Positions 56,238-64,000 of a stretch of 64,000 nucleotides of DNA are shown here, in pieces. The translations under genes and the position numbers were made by a program. Below the pieces are notes generated by a model that saw nothing but the letters and a program-made list of their open reading frames with translations, did not search any database and had not been told where the DNA came from. How positions within the stretch are numbered: the first letter of the stretch is position 1; each line of letters starts with the position of its first letter. This DNA comes from Microbacterium sp. Lineage in GTDB: Bacteria; Actinomycetota; Actinomycetes; Actinomycetales; Microbacteriaceae. The stretch covers positions 124,001-188,000 of the forward strand of contig NZ_JAFKIP010000007.1 of assembly GCF_017305435.1 (NCBI RefSeq), given 5' to 3'.

Positions 56238-57314
56238 TCAGCCCTCGGCGAGCGCCGCGAGCCGGGCCTCTTCGTCGGCCGCGATCGCCGAGTCGATGAT
56301 GGGCCCGAGGGCGCCGTCCATCACCTGATCGAGGTTGTAGGCCTTGTACCCCGTGCGGTGGTCGGCGATGCGGTTCTCCGGGAAGTTGTAGGTGCGGATG
56401 CGCTCGGAGCGGTCCATGCCGCGGATCTGCGAGCGACGGGCATCGGATGCCGCGGCATCCCGCTCCTCCTGCTGCCTGGCGAGCAGGCGCGCGCGCAGGA
56501 CACGCATGCCGGCCTCGCGGTTCTGCAGCTGGCTCTTCTCGTTCTGCATCGACACGACGATCCCCGTGGGGAGGTGCGTGATGCGCACGGCCGAGTCGGT
56601 CGTGTTGACCGACTGCCCGCCCGGGCCCGAAGAGCGGTACACGTCGATGCGCAGGTCGTTCTGGTCGATCTGCACCTCTTCGGGCTCGTCCACCTCGGGA
56701 AACACCAGAACGCCCGTCGTCGACGTGTGGATACGCCCCTGCGACTCGGTCGCGGGCACGCGCTGCACGCGATGCACCCCGCCCTCGTACTTCAAGTGCG
56801 CCCACACACCCTGCGCCGGATCCGTCGAGGACCCCTTCAGAGCGACCTGCACGTCCTTGTAGCCGCCGAGATCCGACTCGTTGCGCTCCAGGAGCTCGGT
56901 CTTCCAGCCCATGGATGCCGCGTACTGCAGATACATCCGGAGGAGGTCCGCCGCGAACAGCGCCGACTCGGCACCGCCCTCCCCCGCTTTGATCTCCATG
57001 ATCACGTCGCGAGCGTCGTCGGGGTCGCGCGGGATGAGCAGGCGCCGCAGCTTCTCCTGCGCTGCGGCGACCTTCTCCTCGAGCGCGGGGACCTCCGCCG
57101 CGAAGGCGTCGTCCTCGCCGGCGAGCTCGCGCGCGGCATCCACGTCGTCACCGGCCGCGCGCCAGGCGTCGTACGCCGCAACGATCCTCGACAGCTCGGC
57201 ATAGCGCCGGTTCACGCGCTTCGCGCGCGCGGCATCGGCGTGCACCGCGGGGTCGGAGAGCTCCTCCTGGACCGCGCGGTGCTCGTCGATCAGCGCCTGG
57301 ACGGACTCGAACAC
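56238..57314 (-). CDS. prfA: Peptide chain release factor 1
   Basis: The 358-residue factor recognises UAA and UAG stop codons; the tripeptide motif appears in [16 protein letters not shown] (PAT, as in RF1) and the catalytic GGQ is in [23 protein letters not shown] methylation is done by PrmC. It starts 12 bases after the rho stop and the two are usually adjacent in actinobacteria. It contains no unusual features. Confidence 0.98.
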   Translation of the reverse strand: MFESVQALIDEHRAVQEELSDPAVHADAARAKRVNRRYAELSRIVAAYDAWRAAGDDVDAARELAGEDDAFAAEVPALEEKVAAAQEKLRRLLIPRDPDDARDVIMEIKAGEGGAESALFAADLLRMYLQYAASMGWKTELLERNESDLGGYKDVQVALKGSSTDPAQGVWAHLKYEGGVHRVQRVPATESQGRIHTSTTGVLVFPEVDEPEEVQIDQNDLRIDVYRSSGPGGQSVNTTDSAVRITHLPTGIVVSMQNEKSQLQNREAGMRVLRARLLARQQEERDAAASDARRSQIRGMDRSERIRTYNFPENRIADHRTGYKAYNLDQVMDGALGPIIDSAIAADEEARLAALAEG

Positions 57315-57325
57315 GGCGAGACCGC

Positions 57326-59347
57326 TCAGCGGATGCTGTTCTCGTGCCCGTGGCTGTGGCCGCCGCCGGCGGCCTGCTTGAGCTGCACGTTCTGCATCTG
57401 ATACAGGAACTCGACGTTCGAGCCCGTCTCCTTCAGCTTGCCGAGGACGACCTCCAGGGCCTGCTGCGGGTCGAGGCCCGCCAGCGCACGACGCAGCTTC
57501 CAGGTGATCTTGACCTCGTCGGGGCTCAGCAGCATCTCCTCGCGACGCGTGGACGAAGCGTTCACGTCGACCGCCGGGAAAATGCGCTTGTCGGCGAGCT
57601 GGCGCGACAGGCGCAGCTCGCTGTTGCCGGTGCCCTTGAACTCCTCGAAGATGACCTCGTCCATCTTGGACCCGGTCTCCACGAGCGCCGTCGCGAGGAT
57701 CGTGAGCGACCCGCCGTTCTCGATGTTGCGGGCCGCGCCGAAGAAGCGCTTCGGCGGGTAGAGCGCCGAGGCGTCCACGCCGCCCGAGAGCACGCGTCCC
57801 GACGTCGGCGCCGAGATGTTGTAGGCGCGCGAGAGACGCGTGATCGAGTCGAGCAGCACGACGACGTCGCGGCCGAGCTCGACGAGGCGCTTCGCGCGCT
57901 CGATGGCGAGCTCGGCGACCGTCGTGTGGTCCTCGGCGGGGCGGTCGAAGGTCGAGGCGATGACCTCGCCCTTGACCGTGCGCTGCATGTCGGTGACCTC
58001 TTCGGGGCGCTCGTCGACGAGCACGACCATGAGGTGGACCTCGGGGTTGTTCTTCGCGATCGCGTCGGCGATCTGCTGCAGCACGATCGTCTTTCCGGCC
58101 TTGGGCGGCGCGACGATGAGGCCGCGCTGACCCTTGCCGATGGGGGCGACGAGGTCGATGATGCGCTGGGTCAGCTTCTCGGGCGCCGTCTCCATACGCA
58201 GGCGCTCCTGCGGGTAGAGCGGGGTGAGCGCGCCGAACTCGACGCGGGTCGCGGCATCCTCGACGGAGAGTCCGTTGATCGCGTCGACCTTGACGAGCGC
58301 GTTGTACTTCTGCCGGCTCGACTGCTCGCCCTCGCGCGGCTGCTTGATCGCGCCGACGACGGCGTCGCCCTTGCGCAGGTTGTACTTCTTGACCTGGCCG
58401 AGGGACACGTAGACGTCGCTCGCACCCGGGAGGTAGCCGGACGTGCGGACGAACGCGTAGTTGTCGAGCACGTCGAGGATGCCGGCGATCGGGATGAGGA
58501 TGTCATCCTCGCCGATCTCGGTCTCGAACTCATCGCCCGTGCCGCTCTGACCGCGGCGCTTGTTGCGCTGACGGCCGCGAGCCGAGCCCTGCTCGTCGGT
58601 GGTGCTCGTCGTGTTGCCGCCGCCCGTGCCCGCGCCGTCCGCGTCGGATGCCTCGGTGGGCGCGTTCTGAGCGCCCTGCTGGCCGTTCTGGGCCGTGTCG
58701 GACTTGCCGCGGTTGCGGCTGCGGCTGCGCGAGCGGCTGCGGCTGCGGCTCGGGGTCTCCCCCTCGCCCTCGGTCTTCTCGCCGTCCGCGTTCTCGGTCG
58801 TCTCGGCGGGCGCGTCGGCCGCCTCAGCCGGAGCGTCGGTCGCCTCAGCCGGAGCGTCGGTCGCCTCGGTGGCGGCGTCGGGCTCGGCGATGACCTCGGC
58901 GGTCTGCTCGGCTTCGGGGGCGGCGGCGTCTGCGGCAGCGGCGGCGTCCGCCTCGGGGGCGCCGGCCTCGGCTGCGGCCGGCTCGACCGGCTCGGCGGGC
59001 ACGTCGGTGCTCTTCGCGCGGCGCGGCGCACGCTTGCGCGGCGCCTTCACCGGGGCGGGCTCCTCGACGGCCACGGGCTCGGCAGCCTCCGGCTCAGCGG
59101 CGGCGGGCTCGTCGGCGACGACAGGCGCCTCAGCAGCAGGCTCGTCGGCGACGGCAGGCGCCTCGACGGCAGCGTCCTCGGCGGGGGCTTCCTCCGCGGC
59201 GGGCGCCTCTTCGGCATCCACCGACGTCTCGTCGGCGGGGGTCTCGTCCGCGGCGGGCGCGTCGACGGGGGCTTCGCTCACAGGCGTCGCGGCGTCCTCG
59301 CGCGCGGCATCGGTGTTCTCGGTTTCGATCTCGGAGAGGGACTCCAC
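57326..59347 (-). CDS. rho: Transcription termination factor Rho with long N-terminal extension
   Basis: The 673-residue protein is the RNA-dependent helicase that ends transcription. The RNA-binding and ATPase core is normal: [20 protein letters not shown], the P-loop [14 protein letters not shown], Walker [17 protein letters not shown] and Q/R-loop regions. The first about 270 residues are low complexity, mostly Ala/Glu/Asp/Pro, followed by an [14 protein letters not shown] stretch and a [10 protein letters not shown] segment that can bind RNA. GTG 59347 follows AAGGAGAACTC. Gram-positive high-GC Rho proteins usually have such inserts. Confidence 0.96.
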   Translation of the reverse strand: MESLSEIETENTDAAREDAATPVSEAPVDAPAADETPADETSVDAEEAPAAEEAPAEDAAVEAPAVADEPAAEAPVVADEPAAAEPEAAEPVAVEEPAPVKAPRKRAPRRAKSTDVPAEPVEPAAAEAGAPEADAAAAADAAAPEAEQTAEVIAEPDAATEATDAPAEATDAPAEAADAPAETTENADGEKTEGEGETPSRSRSRSRSRSRNRGKSDTAQNGQQGAQNAPTEASDADGAGTGGGNTTSTTDEQGSARGRQRNKRRGQSGTGDEFETEIGEDDILIPIAGILDVLDNYAFVRTSGYLPGASDVYVSLGQVKKYNLRKGDAVVGAIKQPREGEQSSRQKYNALVKVDAINGLSVEDAATRVEFGALTPLYPQERLRMETAPEKLTQRIIDLVAPIGKGQRGLIVAPPKAGKTIVLQQIADAIAKNNPEVHLMVVLVDERPEEVTDMQRTVKGEVIASTFDRPAEDHTTVAELAIERAKRLVELGRDVVVLLDSITRLSRAYNISAPTSGRVLSGGVDASALYPPKRFFGAARNIENGGSLTILATALVETGSKMDEVIFEEFKGTGNSELRLSRQLADKRIFPAVDVNASSTRREEMLLSPDEVKITWKLRRALAGLDPQQALEVVLGKLKETGSNVEFLYQMQNVQLKQAAGGGHSHGHENSIR

Positions 59348-59498
59348 GAGTTCTCCTTCAATAGGGATGTGGACAGGACAGATCCGCACAGACGTCGTCC
59401 ACGACAGGCGCCAACCCACGGCTGTCGAACGACCGATCGGTCGTCGCATGGTGCAGGGGGATCGTGCGGGGTTCGCAGAATTGCGACGGAGGCCAGAC

Positions 59499-60440
59499 TC
59501 ACGGACCAGCCGTGGAACCCTCCGTATAGTTCCTCACTGTACCACCCTTGACATCGACGGCGAGCAAACGCGGGTCCCACGGAGTGTCCGAGACGGATGC
59601 CGCGACACGCACCGCATCGAGGCGCCGCCCGGGGCCGTCGGCCAGCACGAGGACGCTGGGGCCTGCCCCCGAGACGACCGCCGCGAAGCCCTCCGCGCGG
59701 AGCGCCCGCACGAGCGCGTCCGTCGCGGGCATCGCCTGCGCGCGATAGGACTGATGCAGCTTGTCCTCCGTGGCGGCCATGAGGAGCTCGGGGCTCTGGG
59801 TCAGCGCCGCGATCAGCAGGGCCGAGCGGGAGACGTTGAACACGGCGTCCTCACGGGTGACCTGCAGCGGCGCGAGCCCGCGGGCGACCGACGTCGACAT
59901 CGTGAACTCCGGCACGAAGACGAGCGGCGACACACCTCGGTGCACGAGGAGCTTCTTGTGCTGCGGACCGTTCTCGTCGATCCACGCGATCGTGAGGCCG
60001 CCGAACAGGGCCGGAGCGACGTTGTCGGGGTGGCCCTCGAGCTCGGTCGCGAGGCGCAGCAGGGTGTCGCCCGAGAACTCGACGTCACCCGCGAGCAGCC
60101 CCTTCGCCGCGAGCAGTCCCGCGACGACGGCCGCGCCCGACGAGCCCATGCCGCGCCCGTGCGGGATCGCGTTGTCGGCGACGAGCCGGATGCCGGGGAG
60201 CGTGCGTCCGACCGCTTCGAACGCATACGCCATCGAGCGCACGACGAGGTGCGAGGCATCCGTCGGCACCTCCGCGGCGCCCTCCCCGGTCACGACGATC
60301 TCGAGACCCGGCTCCGGCAGCGCGGTCACGACGAGCTCGTCGTACACGCTCAGCGCGAGGCCGAGCGTATCGAAGCCGGGACCGAGGTTCGCGCTCGTCG
60401 CGGGAACACGGACCGCGACCGAGCGCTCGGTCACGGTCAT
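59499..60440 (-). CDS. thrB: Homoserine kinase
   Basis: The 313-residue GHMP kinase phosphorylates homoserine in threonine synthesis. It begins with [21 protein letters not shown] and has the phosphate-binding loop [18 protein letters not shown] and the third motif [13 protein letters not shown]. It overlaps thrC by 4 bases (ATGA), so the two are coupled. The 151-base gap before rho holds no gene but would contain its promoter. Confidence 0.97.
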   Translation of the reverse strand: MTVTERSVAVRVPATSANLGPGFDTLGLALSVYDELVVTALPEPGLEIVVTGEGAAEVPTDASHLVVRSMAYAFEAVGRTLPGIRLVADNAIPHGRGMGSSGAAVVAGLLAAKGLLAGDVEFSGDTLLRLATELEGHPDNVAPALFGGLTIAWIDENGPQHKKLLVHRGVSPLVFVPEFTMSTSVARGLAPLQVTREDAVFNVSRSALLIAALTQSPELLMAATEDKLHQSYRAQAMPATDALVRALRAEGFAAVVSGAGPSVLVLADGPGRRLDAVRVAASVSDTPWDPRLLAVDVKGGTVRNYTEGSTAGP

Positions 60441-61507
60441 GCCAGGTCGAGGACGGCGGCGACCTCGCTCGTCGTCGCGTCGACGACGGTGGGCTCGATC
60501 TCACTGCCGTCGGCGTTGCGGAGGGCCCACTGCGGGTCCTTCAGGCCGTGACCGGTGACGGTGAGCACGACCTTGGCGCCCTGCGGGATGATGCCCGCCT
60601 CGGCGCGATCGAGCAGCCCCGCGACGCTGATCGCCGAGCCGGGCTCGACGAAGACGCCTGCGGTGGATGCCAGGAGCTTCTGCGCCGCGAGGATCTTGTC
60701 GTCGCTGATCGCGCCGAACCAGCCGTCGGTCGCGTCGCGCGCTTCGAGGGCGAGCTCCCACGAGGCGGGGTTGCCGATGCGGATCGCAGAGGCGACCGTC
60801 TCGGGGTTCTTGACGATCTCACCGCGCACGAGCGGCGCGGAGCCCTCGGCCTGGAAGCCGAACATGCGCGGCACACGCGTCGACACGCCCCGTTCGGCCT
60901 CTTCGCGGTAGCCGCGCGTGTACGCGGTGTAGTTGCCCGCGTTGCCGACCGGGATGAAGTGGAAGTCGGGGGCGTCGCCCAGCTGCGAGACGACCTCGTA
61001 CGCGGCCGTCTTCTGCCCCTCGATGCGGTCGGGGTTGACCGAGTTGACCAGGTGCACGGGGTAGTTCGCCGCGAGCTCGCGGGCGATCTCGAGGCAGTCG
61101 TCGAAGTTGCCCCGCACCTGGATGAGCTTGCCGCCGTGGATGACGGCCTGGCTGAGCTTGCCCATCGCGATCTTGCCCTCGGGCACCAGCACCGCCGCCG
61201 TGATCCCGGCGTGCGCGGCGTAAGCCGCGGCCGACGCCGACGTGTTCCCGGTCGAAGCGCAGATGACGGCCTTCGCGCCGTGCTCGACGGCGCGCGAGAG
61301 CGCGACCGTCATCCCGCGGTCCTTGAACGAGCCCGTCGGGTTCATGCCCTCGAACTTCACGAAGACGTCGGCGCCGGTCAGGCGCGAGAGCGCCGCGGCG
61401 GGGATGAGCGGCGTGCCGCCCTCACCCAGCGTGACGACGGTGGAGGCGTCGGTGACGCCCAGCCGGTCGGCGAACTCGCGCAGGACGCCCTGCCATACGT
61501 GGACCAT
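60437..61507 (-). CDS. thrC: Threonine synthase
   Basis: The 356-residue PLP enzyme converts O-phosphohomoserine to threonine. The PLP lysine is in [20 protein letters not shown], with [40 protein letters not shown] and [16 protein letters not shown]. It is the short form found in actinobacteria. It lies between hom (64 bases) and thrB. Confidence 0.97.
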   Translation of the reverse strand: MVHVWQGVLREFADRLGVTDASTVVTLGEGGTPLIPAAALSRLTGADVFVKFEGMNPTGSFKDRGMTVALSRAVEHGAKAVICASTGNTSASAAAYAAHAGITAAVLVPEGKIAMGKLSQAVIHGGKLIQVRGNFDDCLEIARELAANYPVHLVNSVNPDRIEGQKTAAYEVVSQLGDAPDFHFIPVGNAGNYTAYTRGYREEAERGVSTRVPRMFGFQAEGSAPLVRGEIVKNPETVASAIRIGNPASWELALEARDATDGWFGAISDDKILAAQKLLASTAGVFVEPGSAISVAGLLDRAEAGIIPQGAKVVLTVTGHGLKDPQWALRNADGSEIEPTVVDATTSEVAAVLDLA

Positions 61508-61571
61508 GTCCGTCTCCTTCTTCCGGGGATGCCTTGTTTTTCGAGGGATGCCGCGGGTGCGGTCGTCCGCT

Positions 61572-62897
61572 TCAGTCGCCCTCGACGCGCAGCACCGAGA
61601 CGACGCGCGTGACGGCGGCGCTCGCGGCGAGACGGTCGACGGTGTCGGCGAGGTCCTGCTCGAGCGCGCGGTGTGTTCCGATCACGAGGCGCGCCGTGCC
61701 GCTCTCGCCGCCCGCCTCGCCCAGGACGGTCTGCAGGGCGGTCGCGATCGACACGCGTCCGTCGCTCAGGATGCCGGCGACGGTCGCCAGCACGCCGGGC
61801 TCGTCGGCCACGTCGAGCGTGATCTGGTAGCGCGTCGTGATGCGGCCGATCGGCAGCACGGGGAGGTTCGCGCGGGTCGACTCCCCCACACCGACTCCGC
61901 CCGCGATGTGCCGGCGCGCAGCGGAGACGACGTCGCCGAGGACGGCGGACGCCGTCTGCACGCCGCCCGCGCCGGCGCCGTAGAACATGAGGCTGCCGGC
62001 GGCTTCGGCCTGGACGAACACGGCGTTGTTGGCGCCGTGCACGGAGGCGAGCGGGTGCTCGCGCGGGACGAGAGCGGGCGCCACCCGCACCGAGATCGCC
62101 TCGCCCGTCGGCGACTCCGCCGCGCCGTCGAGCCGCTCGCACACGGCGAGGAGCTTCACGACGTACCCGGCGCCGCGTGCGGCATCCATCACCGTCTTGT
62201 CGATCGCGGTGATGCCCTCGCGGTGGACGGCGTCGACCGGGACCGCCGTGTGGAACGCGAGGGATGCCAGGATGGCGGCCTTCTGCGCCGCATCGAATCC
62301 CTCGACGTCACCGGTCGGATCGGCTTCGGCATAGCCGAGGCGCTGCGCGTCGGCGAGCACGGCATCGAACTCGCCGCCCTCGCGATCCATGCGGTCGAGG
62401 ATGTAGTTGGTCGTGCCGTTGACGATGCCCATGATCCGCTGCACACGATCGCCGGCGAGCGAGTCGCGTAGCGGGCGGATGATCGGGATCGCGCCGGCGA
62501 CGGCGGCCTCGTACGACACCGTCGCGCCGACCTGGTCGGCGACGTCGAAGAGCTCCGAGCCGTGCGTGGCCACGAGGGCCTTGTTCCCGGTCACGACGTC
62601 GGCGCCCGAGTTCAGCGCCAGCTCGATGTACTCGCGCGCGGGATGGATGCCGCCCATCAGCTCGATGACGATGTCGGCGCCGACGATGAGCCCCTCGGCA
62701 TCCGTCGTGAAGAGCTCGCGCGGGAGGTCGGCGTCCCGCGGCGCGTCGAGGTCGCGCACCGCGATGCCGACGAGGTCGAGCGCGGCGCCCGCGCGGTCGG
62801 CCAGCTCGTCCTGGTGGGTGAGCAGCAGGGCGGCGACCTGGGAGCCCACGGAGCCGGCGCCCAGCAGAGCGACGCGGAGACGGCGGTAGTCGGTCAT
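61572..62897 (-). CDS. hom: Homoserine dehydrogenase
   Basis: The 441-residue enzyme reduces aspartate semialdehyde to homoserine. The NAD(P) Rossmann motif is [18 protein letters not shown]; the catalytic region contains [15 protein letters not shown] and [20 protein letters not shown], and a C-terminal ACT domain ([20 protein letters not shown]) gives feedback inhibition by threonine. The ATG at 62897 overlaps the lysA stop, so lysA and hom are coupled. Frames upstream were rejected as they lie in lysA. Confidence 0.97.
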   Translation of the reverse strand: MTDYRRLRVALLGAGSVGSQVAALLLTHQDELADRAGAALDLVGIAVRDLDAPRDADLPRELFTTDAEGLIVGADIVIELMGGIHPAREYIELALNSGADVVTGNKALVATHGSELFDVADQVGATVSYEAAVAGAIPIIRPLRDSLAGDRVQRIMGIVNGTTNYILDRMDREGGEFDAVLADAQRLGYAEADPTGDVEGFDAAQKAAILASLAFHTAVPVDAVHREGITAIDKTVMDAARGAGYVVKLLAVCERLDGAAESPTGEAISVRVAPALVPREHPLASVHGANNAVFVQAEAAGSLMFYGAGAGGVQTASAVLGDVVSAARRHIAGGVGVGESTRANLPVLPIGRITTRYQITLDVADEPGVLATVAGILSDGRVSIATALQTVLGEAGGESGTARLVIGTHRALEQDLADTVDRLAASAAVTRVVSVLRVEGD

Positions 62898-64000
62898 GCG
62901 GACTCCTTCGGTGCCGGCGTTCGGTCCGAAGCGGCGAGAGGGGAGGCGGAGACGTCGCCGGTGACGCCGAGGTCGCGGGCGAGGAGGTCCTCGATCGTCT
63001 CGCCGCGCACGATGACGCGCGCCGCGCCGCCCGAGACGGCGACGACGGGCGGACGAGGGACGTAGTTGTAGTTGCTCGCGAGCGAGAAGCAGTAGGCGCC
63101 CGTCGCGGGCACCGCGAGAAGGTCGCCGGGGGCGACGTCGCCGGGCAGGTACTCGGCGTCGACGACGATGTCGCCCGACTCGCAGTGGCGGCCGACGACA
63201 CGGGCGAGCGCGGGGGCGGCATCCGACACCCGCGCCGCGAGACGCGCGGAGTACTGTGCACCGTACAGCGCCGGGCGGGCGTTGTCGCTCATGCCGCCGT
63301 CGACGCTCACGTACAGACGCGTCAGCTCGTCGGAGACGACGACGGGCTTGACCGTGCCGACCTCGTACAGCGTGATGCCGGCGCGCCCGACGATCGCGCG
63401 CCCCGGCTCGAACGCGAGGTTCGGCAGCGGCACGCCGCGCACTTCGCACTCGCGCGCCACGGCGTCGACGATCCCCTCGGCGAGCTGCGCGATGGGCGTC
63501 GGCTCGTCGACCGAGGTGTAGGCGATGCCGAAGCCGCCGCCCAGGTTCAGCACGGGAAGGTCGCCGCCGGCGAGGAGCTCGGCGTAGAGGTCGGCCAGGC
63601 GTGACGCCGACTCCGCGAAGCCGGCGGTGCCGAAGATCTGCGAGCCGATGTGGCAGTGCAGTCCGACGAGGCGCAGCGACGGCAGCTCGCGGATGCGCGC
63701 GGCGACGGCGGGGGCCGCAGCGAGGGAGAAGCCGAACTTCTGGTCCTCGTGCGCCGTCGCGAGGAAGTCGTGGGTCTCCGCGTGCACGCCGGTGTTCACG
63801 CGGATGAGGACGTTCTGCGCGCTCTCGCCGCGACGGCCCGCGCGGTCGGAGATCACGGCGAGCCGCTCGACCTCGATCAGGGAGTCGACGACGATCGAGC
63901 CGACGCCGATCTCGATGGCACGCTCGAGCTCGGCGACCGACTTGTTGTTGCCGTGGAGGCCCAGACGGGCCGGATCGGCGCCCGCCGCGAGCGCGACGGC
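62894..64000 (-). CDS. lysA: Diaminopimelate decarboxylase, C-terminal part (runs off the window)
   Basis: Only the last 369 codons are inside the window. The fold-type III PLP enzyme decarboxylates meso-diaminopimelate to lysine. Seen here are the FGFSLAAAPAVAARIRELPS segment, VGLHCHIGSQIFGTAGF, NLGGGFGIAYT, FEPGRAIVGRAG, VDGGMSDNARPALYGAQY and CESGDIVVDAEYLP with the active-site Cys. The open frame continues beyond 64000. Overlap with hom confirms the operon lysA-hom-thrC-thrB. Confidence 0.96.
   Translation of the reverse strand, partial: AVALAAGADPARLGLHGNNKSVAELERAIEIGVGSIVVDSLIEVERLAVISDRAGRRGESAQNVLIRVNTGVHAETHDFLATAHEDQKFGFSLAAAPAVAARIRELPSLRLVGLHCHIGSQIFGTAGFAESASRLADLYAELLAGGDLPVLNLGGGFGIAYTSVDEPTPIAQLAEGIVDAVARECEVRGVPLPNLAFEPGRAIVGRAGITLYEVGTVKPVVVSDELTRLYVSVDGGMSDNARPALYGAQYSARLAARVSDAAPALARVVGRHCESGDIVVDAEYLPGDVAPGDLLAVPATGAYCFSLASNYNYVPRPPVVAVSGGAARVIVRGETIEDLLARDLGVTGDVSASPLAASDRTPAPKESA

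Noticed and set aside
57344-59551. 735-codon plus-strand frame opposite rho
   Set aside because: Repetitive Gly/Ser/Arg shadow of the low-complexity N-terminus of Rho; no independent start signal.

Overview
The window is a stretch of high-GC (about 70 %) chromosome from an actinobacterium, almost certainly of the family Microbacteriaceae and most like Microbacterium. This rests on gene content and protein character: an Ala/Glu-rich extended Rho, a very short ATP synthase epsilon subunit, a DUF222/HNH endonuclease, a trp attenuator upstream of a fused TrpE-TrpG protein, and many leaderless promoters. No rRNA, tRNA, transposase, integrase or CRISPR array was seen.

Left part (1-25.9 kb). A conserved minus-strand housekeeping series is present in the order dxr, rseP-type protease, ispG, proS, nusA, ylxR, infB (partial at the left edge). 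It is interrupted by mostly plus-strand accessory genes: a GPR1/FUN34/YaaH acetate-type transporter, a LOG-family protein, a flavin-type stress protein, an RNase II-like nuclease, isocitrate lyase, a GntR regulator with ACC deaminase, the attenuated anthranilate synthase, a YcnI-type copper protein, a MurE-like ligase, and pyruvate formate-lyase with its activase behind a cluster of palindromic operators. rimP, normally next to nusA, is not found here.

Middle part (25.9-39.5 kb). This holds an FKBP lipoprotein, PlsC, a DUF559 endonuclease-like gene flanked by two related short elements, OsmC, asparaginase, an EccC-like FtsK/SpoIIIE ATPase, a PP2C phosphatase coupled to a heterodimeric ABC exporter, two small membrane proteins and YaaA.

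Right part (39.5-64 kb). A complete F1Fo ATP synthase operon (atpIBEFHAGDC, minus strand) lies downstream of wecA-like, tsaC and prmC. A cysteine module (two tandem cysK copies and cysE), a DeoR regulator, a DUF4406 protein, a DUF222/HNH gene, a lipoprotein and a holin-like membrane protein separate prmC from prfA. Then come rho, thrB, thrC, hom and lysA (partial at the right edge), which make threonine and lysine.

The physiology suggested is a soil- or plant-associated heterotroph that uses acetate by the glyoxylate shunt, degrades ACC and asparagine, makes Trp, Cys, Thr and Lys, and can run mixed-acid metabolism when oxygen is low. The points most worth following up are the trp attenuator, the operator cluster before pflB, the missing stop codon of the GntR gene, the absence of a standard start codon for atpB, the paired repeats around the DUF559 gene, and the strong over-representation of GGATGCC/GGCATCC.
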